The position numbers were made by a program, and so were the translations under genes. From NCBI RefSeq assembly GCF_026968045.1, contig NZ_JAPVBQ010000004.1, positions 363,587 to 427,586 on the forward strand: 64,000 nucleotides of DNA, in the 5' to 3' direction. Positions 42,324 to 50,414 of the stretch are shown piece after piece. The stretch comes from Modestobacter sp. VKM Ac-2977. Its GTDB lineage: Bacteria; Actinomycetota; Actinomycetes; Mycobacteriales; Geodermatophilaceae. The notes beneath the pieces are model-generated. The model searched no databases, had not been told where the DNA came from, and saw nothing but the letters and a program-made list of their open reading frames with translations. Positions within the stretch are counted from its first letter, which is position 1. Each line of letters opens with the position of its first letter.

Positions 42324-42374
42324 CGTCGATCAGGGTCCTCCCGCGGGTCACCGGTACCCGCGCGATCCGGCACG

Positions 42375-42386
42375 TAGGGTGCGGGG
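42375..42386 (+). promoter_or_regulatory. Leaderless-type promoter of FkbM gene
   Basis: TAGGGT at 42375-42380 is followed by six bases and the ATG at 42387. Confidence 0.5.
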
Positions 42387-43376
42387 ATGGACGGACCCGG
42401 CCTGACACGGCTGCGCCTCGACGACTGTGCCGCGATCCTCCGGGAGACCGAAGACCAGGTCGGTGACTTCACCGCCATGTGGAACGCGCTCAAGGCGGCC
42501 GAGTCCCGGCGGACTCGCCCCGCCACCGGCCTGCGGGCATGGACGAGGCGCTTCGCGCCCGCCGACGAACCGACCTTCCACGAGGACTTCGGCCGTCGGC
42601 GCGCCGACGTCCCGCCGGAGCGCCCGTTCTTCACGGGGACCGCCGCCGGGGGCATCCGGTTCATGGGCGATTCGCGGGACTACCCGTCCGCCCTGCACGC
42701 GGTCAACCCGCGGTGCAACAGCATCCTCGTCGACGCGATCACCCGGGAGCTGTCCCGCCGACCGGGCAACGTCGTCGACGTCGGTACCAACATCGGGGTG
42801 GTCGCGGTGAGCGTCGCGGCACACCTGGGGGCGAGCGGGCAGGTCTTCGCCTTCGAGCCCTCGCCGGAGACGTTCCGGCTCGCCGCGTCGACGATCGCGC
42901 TCAACCGCGCGAGCAACGTGACGCTCTACAACGCGGCGGTCAGCGACACCGATGGTGAGCTGGTCTTCAACGCCACCCCGGGCAACAGCGCCATCGCATC
43001 GGCCCGTCGCCACAAGTTCGACCTGCTCAACGAGTGGCAGGAGGTCACCGTGCCCGCTCGTCGACTGGACACCCTGCACGCGGCCGGCGAGCTGGCCGAC
43101 GTGTCACTGCTCAAGATCGACGTCGAGGGCCACGAGATGAGCGCCCTGGGCGGCGCGCTGGACTTCATCGCCGGGACCCGCCCGACCGTCGTCTACGAGT
43201 ACACGCCCGTCGCCGCCGCCGACCACGGGTGGACCCAGGAGGACTCGATCGCGCTGTTGAGCCGCGCCGGCGACTTCACGTTCGAGGCGCTCAGCGAGGA
43301 GGACGGTCACACGCTGCCCTTCCCCCTGCCCGCCGGCCACGACGGACAGGTCAACGTGTTCGCACGACCGGTCTGA
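42387..43376 (+). CDS. FkbM family methyltransferase
   Basis: The 329-residue SAM-dependent enzyme has VVDVGTNIGVVAVSVAAHLG (motif I), VFAFEPSPETFRLAASTI, NVTLYNAAVSDTDGELVF and LLKIDVEGHEMSALGG, all diagnostic for FkbM methyltransferases. Members methylate hydroxyls on polyketides or surface sugars. An N-terminal extension of about 90 residues precedes the core. It stands alone between DUF1028 and the convergent acyl-CoA dehydrogenase. Acting on a surface glycan fits the region but is inference. Confidence 0.88.
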   Translation: MDGPGLTRLRLDDCAAILRETEDQVGDFTAMWNALKAAESRRTRPATGLRAWTRRFAPADEPTFHEDFGRRRADVPPERPFFTGTAAGGIRFMGDSRDYPSALHAVNPRCNSILVDAITRELSRRPGNVVDVGTNIGVVAVSVAAHLGASGQVFAFEPSPETFRLAASTIALNRASNVTLYNAAVSDTDGELVFNATPGNSAIASARRHKFDLLNEWQEVTVPARRLDTLHAAGELADVSLLKIDVEGHEMSALGGALDFIAGTRPTVVYEYTPVAAADHGWTQEDSIALLSRAGDFTFEALSEEDGHTLPFPLPAGHDGQVNVFARPV

Positions 43377-43382
43377 CGCCCC

Positions 43383-43426
43383 GATCGTCGGGGTCCGGGC
43401 GTGCGGACCGCGAGGGCTCGACGATC
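43383..43426. terminator. Nested hairpin between convergent genes
   Basis: Outer arms GATCGTCG (43383-43390) and CGACGATC (43419-43426) enclose inner arms GGTCC (43392-43396) and GGACC (43405-43409). It sits between the stops of the FkbM gene and fadE25, so it can stop both transcripts. Confidence 0.55.
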
Positions 43427-43446
43427 GACCCCGGCCGGGTGCGGCC

Positions 43447-44601
43447 TCAGCGCAGCAGGCTGCGGGCGATCACCATGCGCTGCACCTGGTTGGTGCCCTC
43501 GTAGATCTGGGTGATCTTGGCGTCGCGCATCATCCGCTCGACCGGGAAGTCCTGGGTGTAGCCGGCACCCCCGAACAGCTGGACGGCGTCGGTGGTCACC
43601 TGCATCGCGGTGTCCGAGGCGAACGCCTTGGCGGCAGCGGAGACCCGGGTGACGTCGGGACTCCCCTGCTCACCGGCGGCTGCGGCGACGTACACCAGGT
43701 GCCGGGCCGCCTGGATCTTCATGTCCATGTCGGCGAGCATGAACTGCACGCCCTGGAAGTCGGACACGGCCGAGCCGAACTGGCGCCGGTCCTTGGTGTA
43801 GGCGATCGCGGCGTCCAGCGCACCCTGCGCGACGCCGACGGCCTGGGCACCGATCGTCGGCCGGGTGAAGTCGAGCGTGCGCAGCGCCGTCTTGAAGCCG
43901 GTGCCGGGCTCCCCCACGATCCGGTCGGCGGGGACGGTGCAGTCGGTGAAGTACAGCTCGCAGGTCGGCGAGCCCTTGATGCCCATCTTCTTCTCCTTGG
44001 GCCCCACGGCGAACCCCGGGTCGTCGCGGTGCACGACGAACGCGGAGATGCCGTTCGCGCCCTTCTCCGGGTCGGTGACGGCCATGACCGTGAACCACTC
44101 GGAGACGCTGGCGTTGGTGATCCACGCCTTCGTGCCGTTGATCACCCAGCTGTCGCCGTCGCGCCGGGCCCGGGTCCGCATCGCCGCGGCGTCGGAGCCG
44201 GCCTCCCGCTCGGACAGTCCGTAGCTGATCATCGCGTCGCCGGCGGCGATCGAGGGCAGCACCCGCTGCTTGAGGTCCTCCGACGCCGACAGGATCACCG
44301 GGACGGAGCCGAGCTTGTTCACCGCGGGGATCAGCGAGGCGCTGACGTCGACCCGGGCGACCTCCTCGATCACGATGCAGGTGGCGATCGCGTCGGCACC
44401 CTCACCGCCGTAGGCCTCCGGGACGTGGGTGGCGTGGAAGCCCGCCGCGGTGAGCGCCTTCTGCGCCTCCACCGGGTAGCGGGACTCGGCGTCCACCTCC
44501 GCGGCGAAGGGGGCGATCTCACGTTCGGCGATCTCGCGGACCGCCTCCCGGATCGCCTCGTGCTCCTCGGTCAGCGCGTACAGCCCGGCGTTGTTACCCA
44601 C
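43447..44601 (-). CDS. fadE25: Acyl-CoA dehydrogenase
   Basis: The 384-residue flavoenzyme oxidises short acyl-CoAs to enoyl-CoAs. YGLSEREAGSDAAAMRTRA (FAD/substrate region), WITNASVSEWFTVMAV, the QLFGGAGYTQDFPVERMMRDAK stretch and the catalytic Glu in IYEGTNQVQR are present. The GTG at 44601 follows a TAGCAT box six bases upstream. Its neighbours purE and purK match Rv3274c-Rv3276c order, which supports the fadE25 name. A link to branched-chain acyl-CoA use with accD5/accA3 is plausible. Confidence 0.93.
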   Translation of the reverse strand: MGNNAGLYALTEEHEAIREAVREIAEREIAPFAAEVDAESRYPVEAQKALTAAGFHATHVPEAYGGEGADAIATCIVIEEVARVDVSASLIPAVNKLGSVPVILSASEDLKQRVLPSIAAGDAMISYGLSEREAGSDAAAMRTRARRDGDSWVINGTKAWITNASVSEWFTVMAVTDPEKGANGISAFVVHRDDPGFAVGPKEKKMGIKGSPTCELYFTDCTVPADRIVGEPGTGFKTALRTLDFTRPTIGAQAVGVAQGALDAAIAYTKDRRQFGSAVSDFQGVQFMLADMDMKIQAARHLVYVAAAAGEQGSPDVTRVSAAAKAFASDTAMQVTTDAVQLFGGAGYTQDFPVERMMRDAKITQIYEGTNQVQRMVIARSLLR

Positions 44602-44613
44602 CAGTAGATGCTA
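44602..44613 (-). promoter_or_regulatory. Leaderless-type promoter of acyl-CoA dehydrogenase gene
   Basis: TAGCAT (44608-44613, minus strand) is six bases before the GTG at 44601, with no ribosome site. Confidence 0.5.
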
Positions 44614-44668
44614 AGCCCGGCCGGGCTGCCCAGGGAAGCGACTCACCCAACGGCGGGGTGGTGACCGG

Positions 44669-45169
44669 TCAGGGTGCGATCCGCTGCTGCAGCGCGTCGT
44701 CCCGGGCGACGACCGACGCCGCCAGGTCCGCCTGGAACCGCTGCACGGCGGCGCGCAACCGGTCATCGCCGGCCGCCAGGATGCGCACCGCGAGCAGGCC
44801 GGCGTTGCGCCCGCCGCCGATCGACACCGTCGCCACCGGGACGCCGGCCGGCATCTGCACGATCGACAGCAGGCTGTCCAGCCCGTCCAGCCGGTCCAAC
44901 GGCCGGGGCACACCGATCACCGGCAGCGGCGTCGCGGCGGCGACCATCCCGGGCAGGTGCGCTGCTCCCCCGGCGCCGGCGATCACCACCCGGAGGCCGC
45001 GCGAGTCCGCGGACTCGGCGTAGTCGAGCATCCGCCGCGGGGTGCGGTGCGCGGAGACGACGTGCGCCTCCCACGGGACGTCGAACTCGGCCAGCGCCTG
45101 GGCGGCGGGCTCCATCATCGGCCAGTCGGAGTCGCTGCCCATGACGATGCCGACGATCGGGTCGCTCAC
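44669..45169 (-). CDS. purE: N5-carboxyaminoimidazole ribonucleotide mutase
   Basis: The 166-residue class I PurE rearranges N5-CAIR to CAIR in purine synthesis. The [13 protein letters not shown] loop, the SAHRTPRRM motif with the catalytic His, [12 protein letters not shown] and [19 protein letters not shown] are diagnostic. GTG at 45169 is chosen since GAGGA lies six bases upstream; with the GTG at 45175 the same site would touch the codon. It lies directly after purK on the same strand. Confidence 0.95.
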   Translation of the reverse strand: MSDPIVGIVMGSDSDWPMMEPAAQALAEFDVPWEAHVVSAHRTPRRMLDYAESADSRGLRVVIAGAGGAAHLPGMVAAATPLPVIGVPRPLDRLDGLDSLLSIVQMPAGVPVATVSIGGGRNAGLLAVRILAAGDDRLRAAVQRFQADLAASVVARDDALQQRIAP

Positions 45170-45178
45170 GGCCACTCC

Positions 45179-46384
45179 TCAGTGCTCGGTCTCGAAGGCG
45201 AACGCGGGGTCGACGACGCCGTCGGCCAGGTAGCGGGCGGCAGCCACCGCGCGACCCCGCACCTCGGCCAGGTCCACACCCAGCGCGGTGACGTGACCGA
45301 GCTTGCGACCGCGACGCTGACCCTTGCCGTACCAGTGCAGCTTCACGTCGGGCCAGTGCGCCATCAGGTGGTGGACCCGCTCGTCCAGCCCGGGGCCGGA
45401 CCAGTCGTCGTCCGCGGTCGCACCGCCGAGCACGTTGGCCATGACGACCACCGGCGCGGTCATCGCCGTCGACCCCAGCGGGTAGTCCAGGACGGCGCGC
45501 AGGTGCTGCTCGAACTGGCTGGTCCGGGCGCCCTCGATGGTCCAGTGCCCGGAGTTGTGCGGGCGCATCGCCAGCTCGTTGACCAGCACGCCGTCGGCGG
45601 TCTCGAACAGCTCCACCGCCAGCATGCCCACCACCCCGAGCCGGTCGGCGATCCGGACGGCGAGCTCCTGGGCGGCGGTGGCCAGCTCCTCGGACAGGCC
45701 CGGGGCGGGCGCCAGCACCTCGTTGCAGACGCCGTCCCGCTGGATCGTCTCGACCACCGGCCACACCGCGACCTGGCCGAACGGGGACCGGGCGACCTGC
45801 GCCGACAGCTCGCGGACCATGGCCACCCGCTCCTCGGCGAGCAGGGTGCCGTGCCGCTCGAGGAGGTCGGCGACCTGGTCGGGGCCGGAGACGACGAACA
45901 CGCCCTTGCCGTCGTAGCCGCCGCGCGGGGTCTTCAGCACCACCGGCCAGCCGACGCCGTCGGCGAAGGCGGTCACGTCGTGCACGGTGCGGACCTCGGC
46001 CCAGGCCGGCTGCGGCTCCCCCGCCTCGGCCAGCGCCCGGCGGAGCACCAGCTTGTCCTGAGCGTGCACCAGGGCAGCGGGGCCGGGGGCGACCCGGTGG
46101 CCGTCGGCCTCCAGCGCGCGCAGGTGCTCGGTGGGCACGTGCTCGTGGTCGAAGGTGACCACCGTCGCGCCGGCTGCGAACCGCCGGAGGTCGGCCAGCT
46201 CGTCGTGGTCGCCGCGGTGGACGTCGGCGGCCACGAGTGCAGCGGACTCGGCCGGATCGGCAGCCAGGACCCGGAGCGACTGGCCGAGCGCGATCGCTGC
46301 CTGGTGGGTCATCCGGGAGAGCTGACCGCCGCCGACCATGGCGACGACGGGGAGTCCGGTGCGCGGGTCGAGTGGTGTGGTCAT
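45179..46384 (-). CDS. purK: N5-carboxyaminoimidazole ribonucleotide synthase
   Basis: This 401-residue ATP-grasp enzyme makes N5-CAIR from AIR, ATP and bicarbonate. VVAMVGGGQLSRM, TFDHEHVPTEHL, VLKTPRGGYDGKGV, and the metal-binding VELFETADGVLVNELAMRPHNSGHWT are all present. ATG at 46384 gives the canonical start; residues upstream in the frame are not family-like. The gap to purE is too small for a separate promoter, so purK-purE form an operon. Confidence 0.95.
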   Translation of the reverse strand: MTTPLDPRTGLPVVAMVGGGQLSRMTHQAAIALGQSLRVLAADPAESAALVAADVHRGDHDELADLRRFAAGATVVTFDHEHVPTEHLRALEADGHRVAPGPAALVHAQDKLVLRRALAEAGEPQPAWAEVRTVHDVTAFADGVGWPVVLKTPRGGYDGKGVFVVSGPDQVADLLERHGTLLAEERVAMVRELSAQVARSPFGQVAVWPVVETIQRDGVCNEVLAPAPGLSEELATAAQELAVRIADRLGVVGMLAVELFETADGVLVNELAMRPHNSGHWTIEGARTSQFEQHLRAVLDYPLGSTAMTAPVVVMANVLGGATADDDWSGPGLDERVHHLMAHWPDVKLHWYGKGQRRGRKLGHVTALGVDLAEVRGRAVAAARYLADGVVDPAFAFETEH

Positions 46385-46550
46385 GGTGGTTGACGAGGCT
46401 AGAGCGCCGGGGCGCACGGCATCGACCAGGGGTGGTGGCCCCTCACCGGCGGGCCGCCCCGGCCTGGTGGGGTCCGGACACCGGGGGGCTGCGGCAGTCC
46501 CGCGACACCCCAGGATCGAGGAGCTCCTCGCGGGTACCAGACGCACCTCG

Positions 46551-46563
46551 TACAGTCGTGCGG
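46551..46563 (+). promoter_or_regulatory. Promoter that decides the GtrA start
   Basis: TACAGT at 46551-46556 is one base before a GTG at 46558 but seven before a GTG at 46564. The usual spacing makes 46564 the likely leaderless start. Confidence 0.45.
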
Positions 46564-47061
46564 GTGCCGTCAGTCCGACTCCTCCAGCAACGGCTCAGTG
46601 GAACCTGGCGCACGCTCCTGAAGGAGCTCAGCGCCTTCGGCGTCGTGGGCGCAGCGAGCTTCGCCCTCGACCTCCTCGTCTTCCAGGTGCTGTACGGCAA
46701 CCTGGGCACGGGCGCGGTGACGGCCAAGCTCATCTCGACGCTCGTGTCCATGACGGCGGCCTATCTCGGCCACCGACACTGGTCCTTCTCGCATCGGGCC
46801 CGCACCGGCCTCCGGCGCGAGTACGTGCTGTTCGCGGCCATCAACGGCCTGACCCTGCTCCTCGGTCTGGCGATCGTGGCCCTCGTGCGCTATCCCCTCG
46901 GTCAGGAGAGCGCCCTGGTGTTGCAGGCGGCCAACGTCGCCTCCACCGCGCTGGGCACGGTCATCCGCTACCTCAGCTACCGCCGCTGGGTCTTCCCCCC
47001 GGCGAGCCCGCAGACCGCCGGACTCGAGCCGACCGACACGGCGGCGACCGGAACGCGCTGA
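46564..47061 (+). CDS. GtrA family membrane protein
   Basis: The 165-residue protein has four membrane helices typical of GtrA-like flippases or accessory proteins: ELSAFGVVGAASFALDLLVFQVL, the KLISTLVSMTAAYLGHRHWSF segment, YVLFAAINGLTLLLGLAIV and VASTALGTVIRYLSYRRWVF. The two paired HRHWSF/YRRWVF ends are a hallmark of the family. GtrA proteins move polyprenyl-phosphate sugars or support their glycosyltransferases. It is equivalent in place to Rv3277 and divergent from purK; the GT2 at 48825 could be a functional partner. Confidence 0.9.
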   Translation: MPSVRLLQQRLSGTWRTLLKELSAFGVVGAASFALDLLVFQVLYGNLGTGAVTAKLISTLVSMTAAYLGHRHWSFSHRARTGLRREYVLFAAINGLTLLLGLAIVALVRYPLGQESALVLQAANVASTALGTVIRYLSYRRWVFPPASPQTAGLEPTDTAATGTR

Positions 47062-47133
47062 GCACCCCCGCCGGGGCTGCGGCCCCGGTCGCGCCGCTCA
47101 TCCGGCGGCCTGCCCGGCGAATGACACCCGCGG

Positions 47134-48741
47134 TCAGCGGACCTCGCCCACCGGCTCGCCCGGCAACGGGTCCGCGGGCTCCCCCGAGCGCACCCCGTCG
47201 TCACGGTGCTGCGCGCGCGCCACGCCGTGCAGCTGCGCCAGCAGGAAGACCGTCAGGCAGCCGCTGGCTGCGACGAACGCGAGCGGGCTCAGCCAGCCCC
47301 CTGGAGGAGCCCACTCGGCCGAGGCGTCGAAGGGCCGGATGTCCAGTCCGTAGGTGTAGCGCCACAACGACCAGCCGAACGAGGCCACGTGGACGGCGGC
47401 CACGAACGGGATCAGCAACCACCGTGCCCGGCCGGCCGCTGGCGCAGCACTCTCCCGGGAGCAGATCGCGGCCATGGCGACGACGGGGAGGCCGATCGAC
47501 AGCGGCAGTCCGTAGCGCCCCTGCCAGATCAGTCCCAGCTCCGCAGCGCTGGGGACCTGACTCACGATCGGCAGCGCGAAGGAGAGCACCAGGAGTGCGG
47601 CGACCCCCCACCGCAGGCGACCGCGACCGAACGCGAGACCGGCCACGACCACGGCCGCGACCGTGAGCCCCAGCGACCAGAGCACGACGGGTGGCGGGAT
47701 GACGTTCAGCCAGCCGAACACCGCCAGCTGCTCCCTGACGTAGCGACCGGTCATGTCCAGCGCGCCCTCGACGGCCAGCCGGGCGGAGGACAGCCGCGGA
47801 TCAGGGACACCGCCCAGGCTCTCGGTCGGCTCGACGACCAGCAACCACGTCCCCGCCACGACCGCGCCGAGTGCCGCGATGCAGGTCGCCGGGAGCCAAC
47901 GCCGGTCCGACAGCGCGACCCGCCAGAACTCCCGGGTGGCGATCAGGACCAGACAGAGCGCGATCAGGAGAGCGAGCAGACCAGACCCCGGCCGGGTGTT
48001 GAGCAGGACGACTGCAGTGACGGTCCCGGCAGCCAGGCGCCGGCGGACGTCGTGGCCACCGGGGTCGCGGACGAGGGGGACCAGCAGGCACCAGGTCGCG
48101 AACCCGGCGGCGATCTCGAGCGCTGACGAGTTGACCATCCCGCCGAAGAAGAGGGCCGTCGGCGTGATGGCCAGCCACCCGGCCGCGACCATCGCCGGAG
48201 CGTGACGACTGGCGCGCAGGGCCGTCAGTCCGACGGCGTAGAACGCCGCGCACAGGACGGCGCTGGCCACCCGCATCGACAGGACGGCGGCTTCCCCGTC
48301 TGCCAGGAGACTCGGCAGCCCCACGACTGCGTAGTACAGGGGCGGGTAGCGGCCGATCCACGTCCGCACCTCGCCGTCGCCCGCGCCGTCGGCGACGAAG
48401 GGAGGGGCGCAGTCGGGCGGCTCGTTGAGGTCGTAGATGAAGCAGTCGGGGTTCGGCTGAGCCTGTCCGTAGTAGGCGGGGACGTCCACGCCGGTGATCA
48501 GCTGGAAGTACCCACCCGGCGTCTCGATCGTGCGGCCGGTGAGTTCCCCACGCGCCACGGCAACCGCCTTGACGACCTGCGCAGACTCGTCCGGGCTGGC
48601 GAACAGCGGCGTCGCGAGGGACCAGCTGGCCATGGCCACCGACAGCAGCAGCCACGTGACGACGAAGAACCGTACGAGGCCTCGCCGGCTCCTGGACGGA
48701 CCCGACACAGTTGCTCCGGTGAGCCCGACGTCGGTCCGCAT
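47134..48741 (-). CDS. DUF2142 family polytopic membrane protein
   Basis: The 535-residue protein has about eleven to twelve membrane helices. After the first helix the sequence TPLFASPDESAQVVKAVAVARGEL carries the Asp-Glu pair in the position of the acidic active-site motif of GT-C transferases such as PMT and ArnT, and a periplasmic loop with NEPPDC and CAPPF follows. The family is often in polysaccharide clusters and may transfer a sugar from a polyprenyl-phosphate donor outside the membrane. Start ATG at 48741 has a TAGCCT box six bases upstream. Confidence 0.85.
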   Translation of the reverse strand: MRTDVGLTGATVSGPSRSRRGLVRFFVVTWLLLSVAMASWSLATPLFASPDESAQVVKAVAVARGELTGRTIETPGGYFQLITGVDVPAYYGQAQPNPDCFIYDLNEPPDCAPPFVADGAGDGEVRTWIGRYPPLYYAVVGLPSLLADGEAAVLSMRVASAVLCAAFYAVGLTALRASRHAPAMVAAGWLAITPTALFFGGMVNSSALEIAAGFATWCLLVPLVRDPGGHDVRRRLAAGTVTAVVLLNTRPGSGLLALLIALCLVLIATREFWRVALSDRRWLPATCIAALGAVVAGTWLLVVEPTESLGGVPDPRLSSARLAVEGALDMTGRYVREQLAVFGWLNVIPPPVVLWSLGLTVAAVVVAGLAFGRGRLRWGVAALLVLSFALPIVSQVPSAAELGLIWQGRYGLPLSIGLPVVAMAAICSRESAAPAAGRARWLLIPFVAAVHVASFGWSLWRYTYGLDIRPFDASAEWAPPGGWLSPLAFVAASGCLTVFLLAQLHGVARAQHRDDGVRSGEPADPLPGEPVGEVR

Positions 48742-48753
48742 GCGGCTAGGCTA
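48742..48753 (-). promoter_or_regulatory. Leaderless-type promoter of DUF2142 gene
   Basis: TAGCCT (48748-48753, minus strand) is six bases before the ATG. Confidence 0.5.
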
Positions 48754-48824
48754 GATGTCGGCGCAGAGCCACAGCCCGCCCCCTCGCCGCCTCAGCGGAG
48801 CGAGTACCACCTGTGAGGAGCCCT

Positions 48825-49814
48825 GTGACCTACTCGGACGTGGCCGTCCTGATCCCCTGCCACAACGAGGCCAGCACCGTCGTCCAGGTGGTCGAGGGCT
48901 TCCGGGAGCACCTGCCCGGGGCGAGGATCGTGGTCTGCGACAACAACTCCACCGACGGCACCGCCGATCTGGCCCGGAACGCCGGTGCGGTGGTCGTGGC
49001 AGAACACCACCGCGGCAAGGGGTACGCCGTCCGTCGCCTGTTCTCCGACGTCGACGCCGACTTCTTCATCATGGTCGACGGCGACGCCACCTACGCCCCC
49101 GAGGCGGGCCCGGAGATCATCCGGCTGATGCGCGAGGACGGCGTGGACACGGTCCTCGCCGTCCGGGACGCCCAGTCCTCAGGTGGATCCGCCGAGTACC
49201 GCATCGGGCACCAGTTGGGCAACCGGGTGTTCAGCCGCACGTTCTCCTTCCTCTTCGACACTGCGTACACCGACGTGCTGACGGGCTATCGCGGGTTCAG
49301 CCGCCGTTTCGTCAAGTCCTGCCCCCTGCTGGCCCGCGGCTTCGACGTCGAGATCGAGCTGAACGCACACGGTGCGTCCCTGGGAATGCCGTGGGCGGAG
49401 GTCCGGACGCCCTACGTGGAGCGCATCAGCGGCTCGGAGAGCAAGCTCAACACCTACAGTGACGGGCTTCGGATCTTCCGCCGGCTCTTCCGGCTCTTCC
49501 GTGACTTCCGGCCGGCCCTGAGCTTCGGTGGACTGGGACTGCTGCTCGGACTGATCGGCGCCGCCACCCTGGTCCCGCTGCTCGTGACGTACGAGTCGAC
49601 GGGGACCGTGCCGCGCTTCCCGACCCTCTTCGTGGTGGTCGGGTTGTTCCTCGCGGCGCTGTTCCTCGTCCTGGTCGGCGCCATCCTGGACCGTGCGGCT
49701 CGAGACAGGCTGGAGCGCAACCGCCTCGCGTACTTGTCGGTCCCTGCGCCCTGGCAGCACCGGGGTCCGCACGGGACCTCGGTGCCCGGGGACACGTCCT
49801 TCTCCAGGGTCTGA
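48825..49814 (+). CDS. Glycosyltransferase family 2, dolichol-phosphate-mannose synthase-like
   Basis: The 329-residue protein has a GT-A domain with VLIPCHNEASTVVQVVEGF, VCDNNSTDGTADLA, HHRGKGYAVRRLFSDVDADFFIMVDGDATY and the DVLTGYRGFSRRFVK region, then two C-terminal membrane helices (about 245-265 and 280-305). It resembles enzymes that load a sugar onto polyprenyl phosphate, supplying GT-C transferases such as the divergent DUF2142 protein. GTG at 48825 is used because AGGAG is five bases upstream; GTG at 48813 is an alternative. Confidence 0.88.
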   Translation: MTYSDVAVLIPCHNEASTVVQVVEGFREHLPGARIVVCDNNSTDGTADLARNAGAVVVAEHHRGKGYAVRRLFSDVDADFFIMVDGDATYAPEAGPEIIRLMREDGVDTVLAVRDAQSSGGSAEYRIGHQLGNRVFSRTFSFLFDTAYTDVLTGYRGFSRRFVKSCPLLARGFDVEIELNAHGASLGMPWAEVRTPYVERISGSESKLNTYSDGLRIFRRLFRLFRDFRPALSFGGLGLLLGLIGAATLVPLLVTYESTGTVPRFPTLFVVVGLFLAALFLVLVGAILDRAARDRLERNRLAYLSVPAPWQHRGPHGTSVPGDTSFSRV

Positions 49815-49902
49815 GGCGCACGGGGTCCACGGGCCGCCTGCGACCTCCACCCGATCGGGTCCCCGCCGCCGCGGGTGCGCCCCCTGAGGACGTGTCCCCC
49901 GG
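49786..49902. repeat. Near-perfect inverted repeat across the GT2 gene end
   Basis: CCGGGGACACGTCCT at 49786-49800 and AGGACGTGTCCCCCGG at 49887-49902 are inverted copies (15 of 16 positions, one extra C). The first arm is inside the GT2 coding sequence, the second is intergenic. It may be a long-loop terminator or a remnant of a small element. Confidence 0.5.
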
Positions 49903-50414
49903 CCCGGCCACCTGCCACGTCAGCTCGGCACAGCCAGGTCAACGGAGCGCGGCACGCCGACGCGCCGGTTGCGCGCCGCGCACTGTTTCGTACGGTACGT
50001 TTTGCCACCACTACCCGCTGTGAGTGCCTGTGACTGAGGGCCTTGCGCGCCGACTCGACGCTGGATGGGCCCGGTCTTGCTGACGATCCACCTCTCGCCC
50101 GCTCCATCAGCCGCGAGAACACCACGTTCGGCCGACGAGCGGTTCGCGGGCGTCGCCGGGCTCACCGTGGCCGCGGGCGTGGGGCCGCCGGCGCAGCACT
50201 CCGTCCTGCGGGCGGACCAGGACACGTCCGAGCCACTGGGCAGCGACATCTCCCCGTGCTCGGCGCGCCCGTCCCCGGGAGATCTGCCGAGCGCACGTCG
50301 TGCCGCCTCGGAGTGTCTGGTCCCCCCCCTCCACGGAGGCATGGACCATGACGTCGTCGACAACATCTGCGATGCCATCGAATGGCACGGCAGCACAGAG
50401 GATGGGCATCGCTC
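49815..50414. other. 600-base stretch without a convincing gene
   Basis: It contains the right arm of the inverted repeat, then a locally AT-richer segment at about 49978-50035 with the GTAC-rich core CGTACGGTACG that could hold the promoter of the following operon. A plus-strand frame at 50065-50418 ends in an ATGA overlap with the next gene, but its 117 residues look non-protein-like. I see no RNA gene, terminal repeat or transposase here. Confidence 0.5.
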
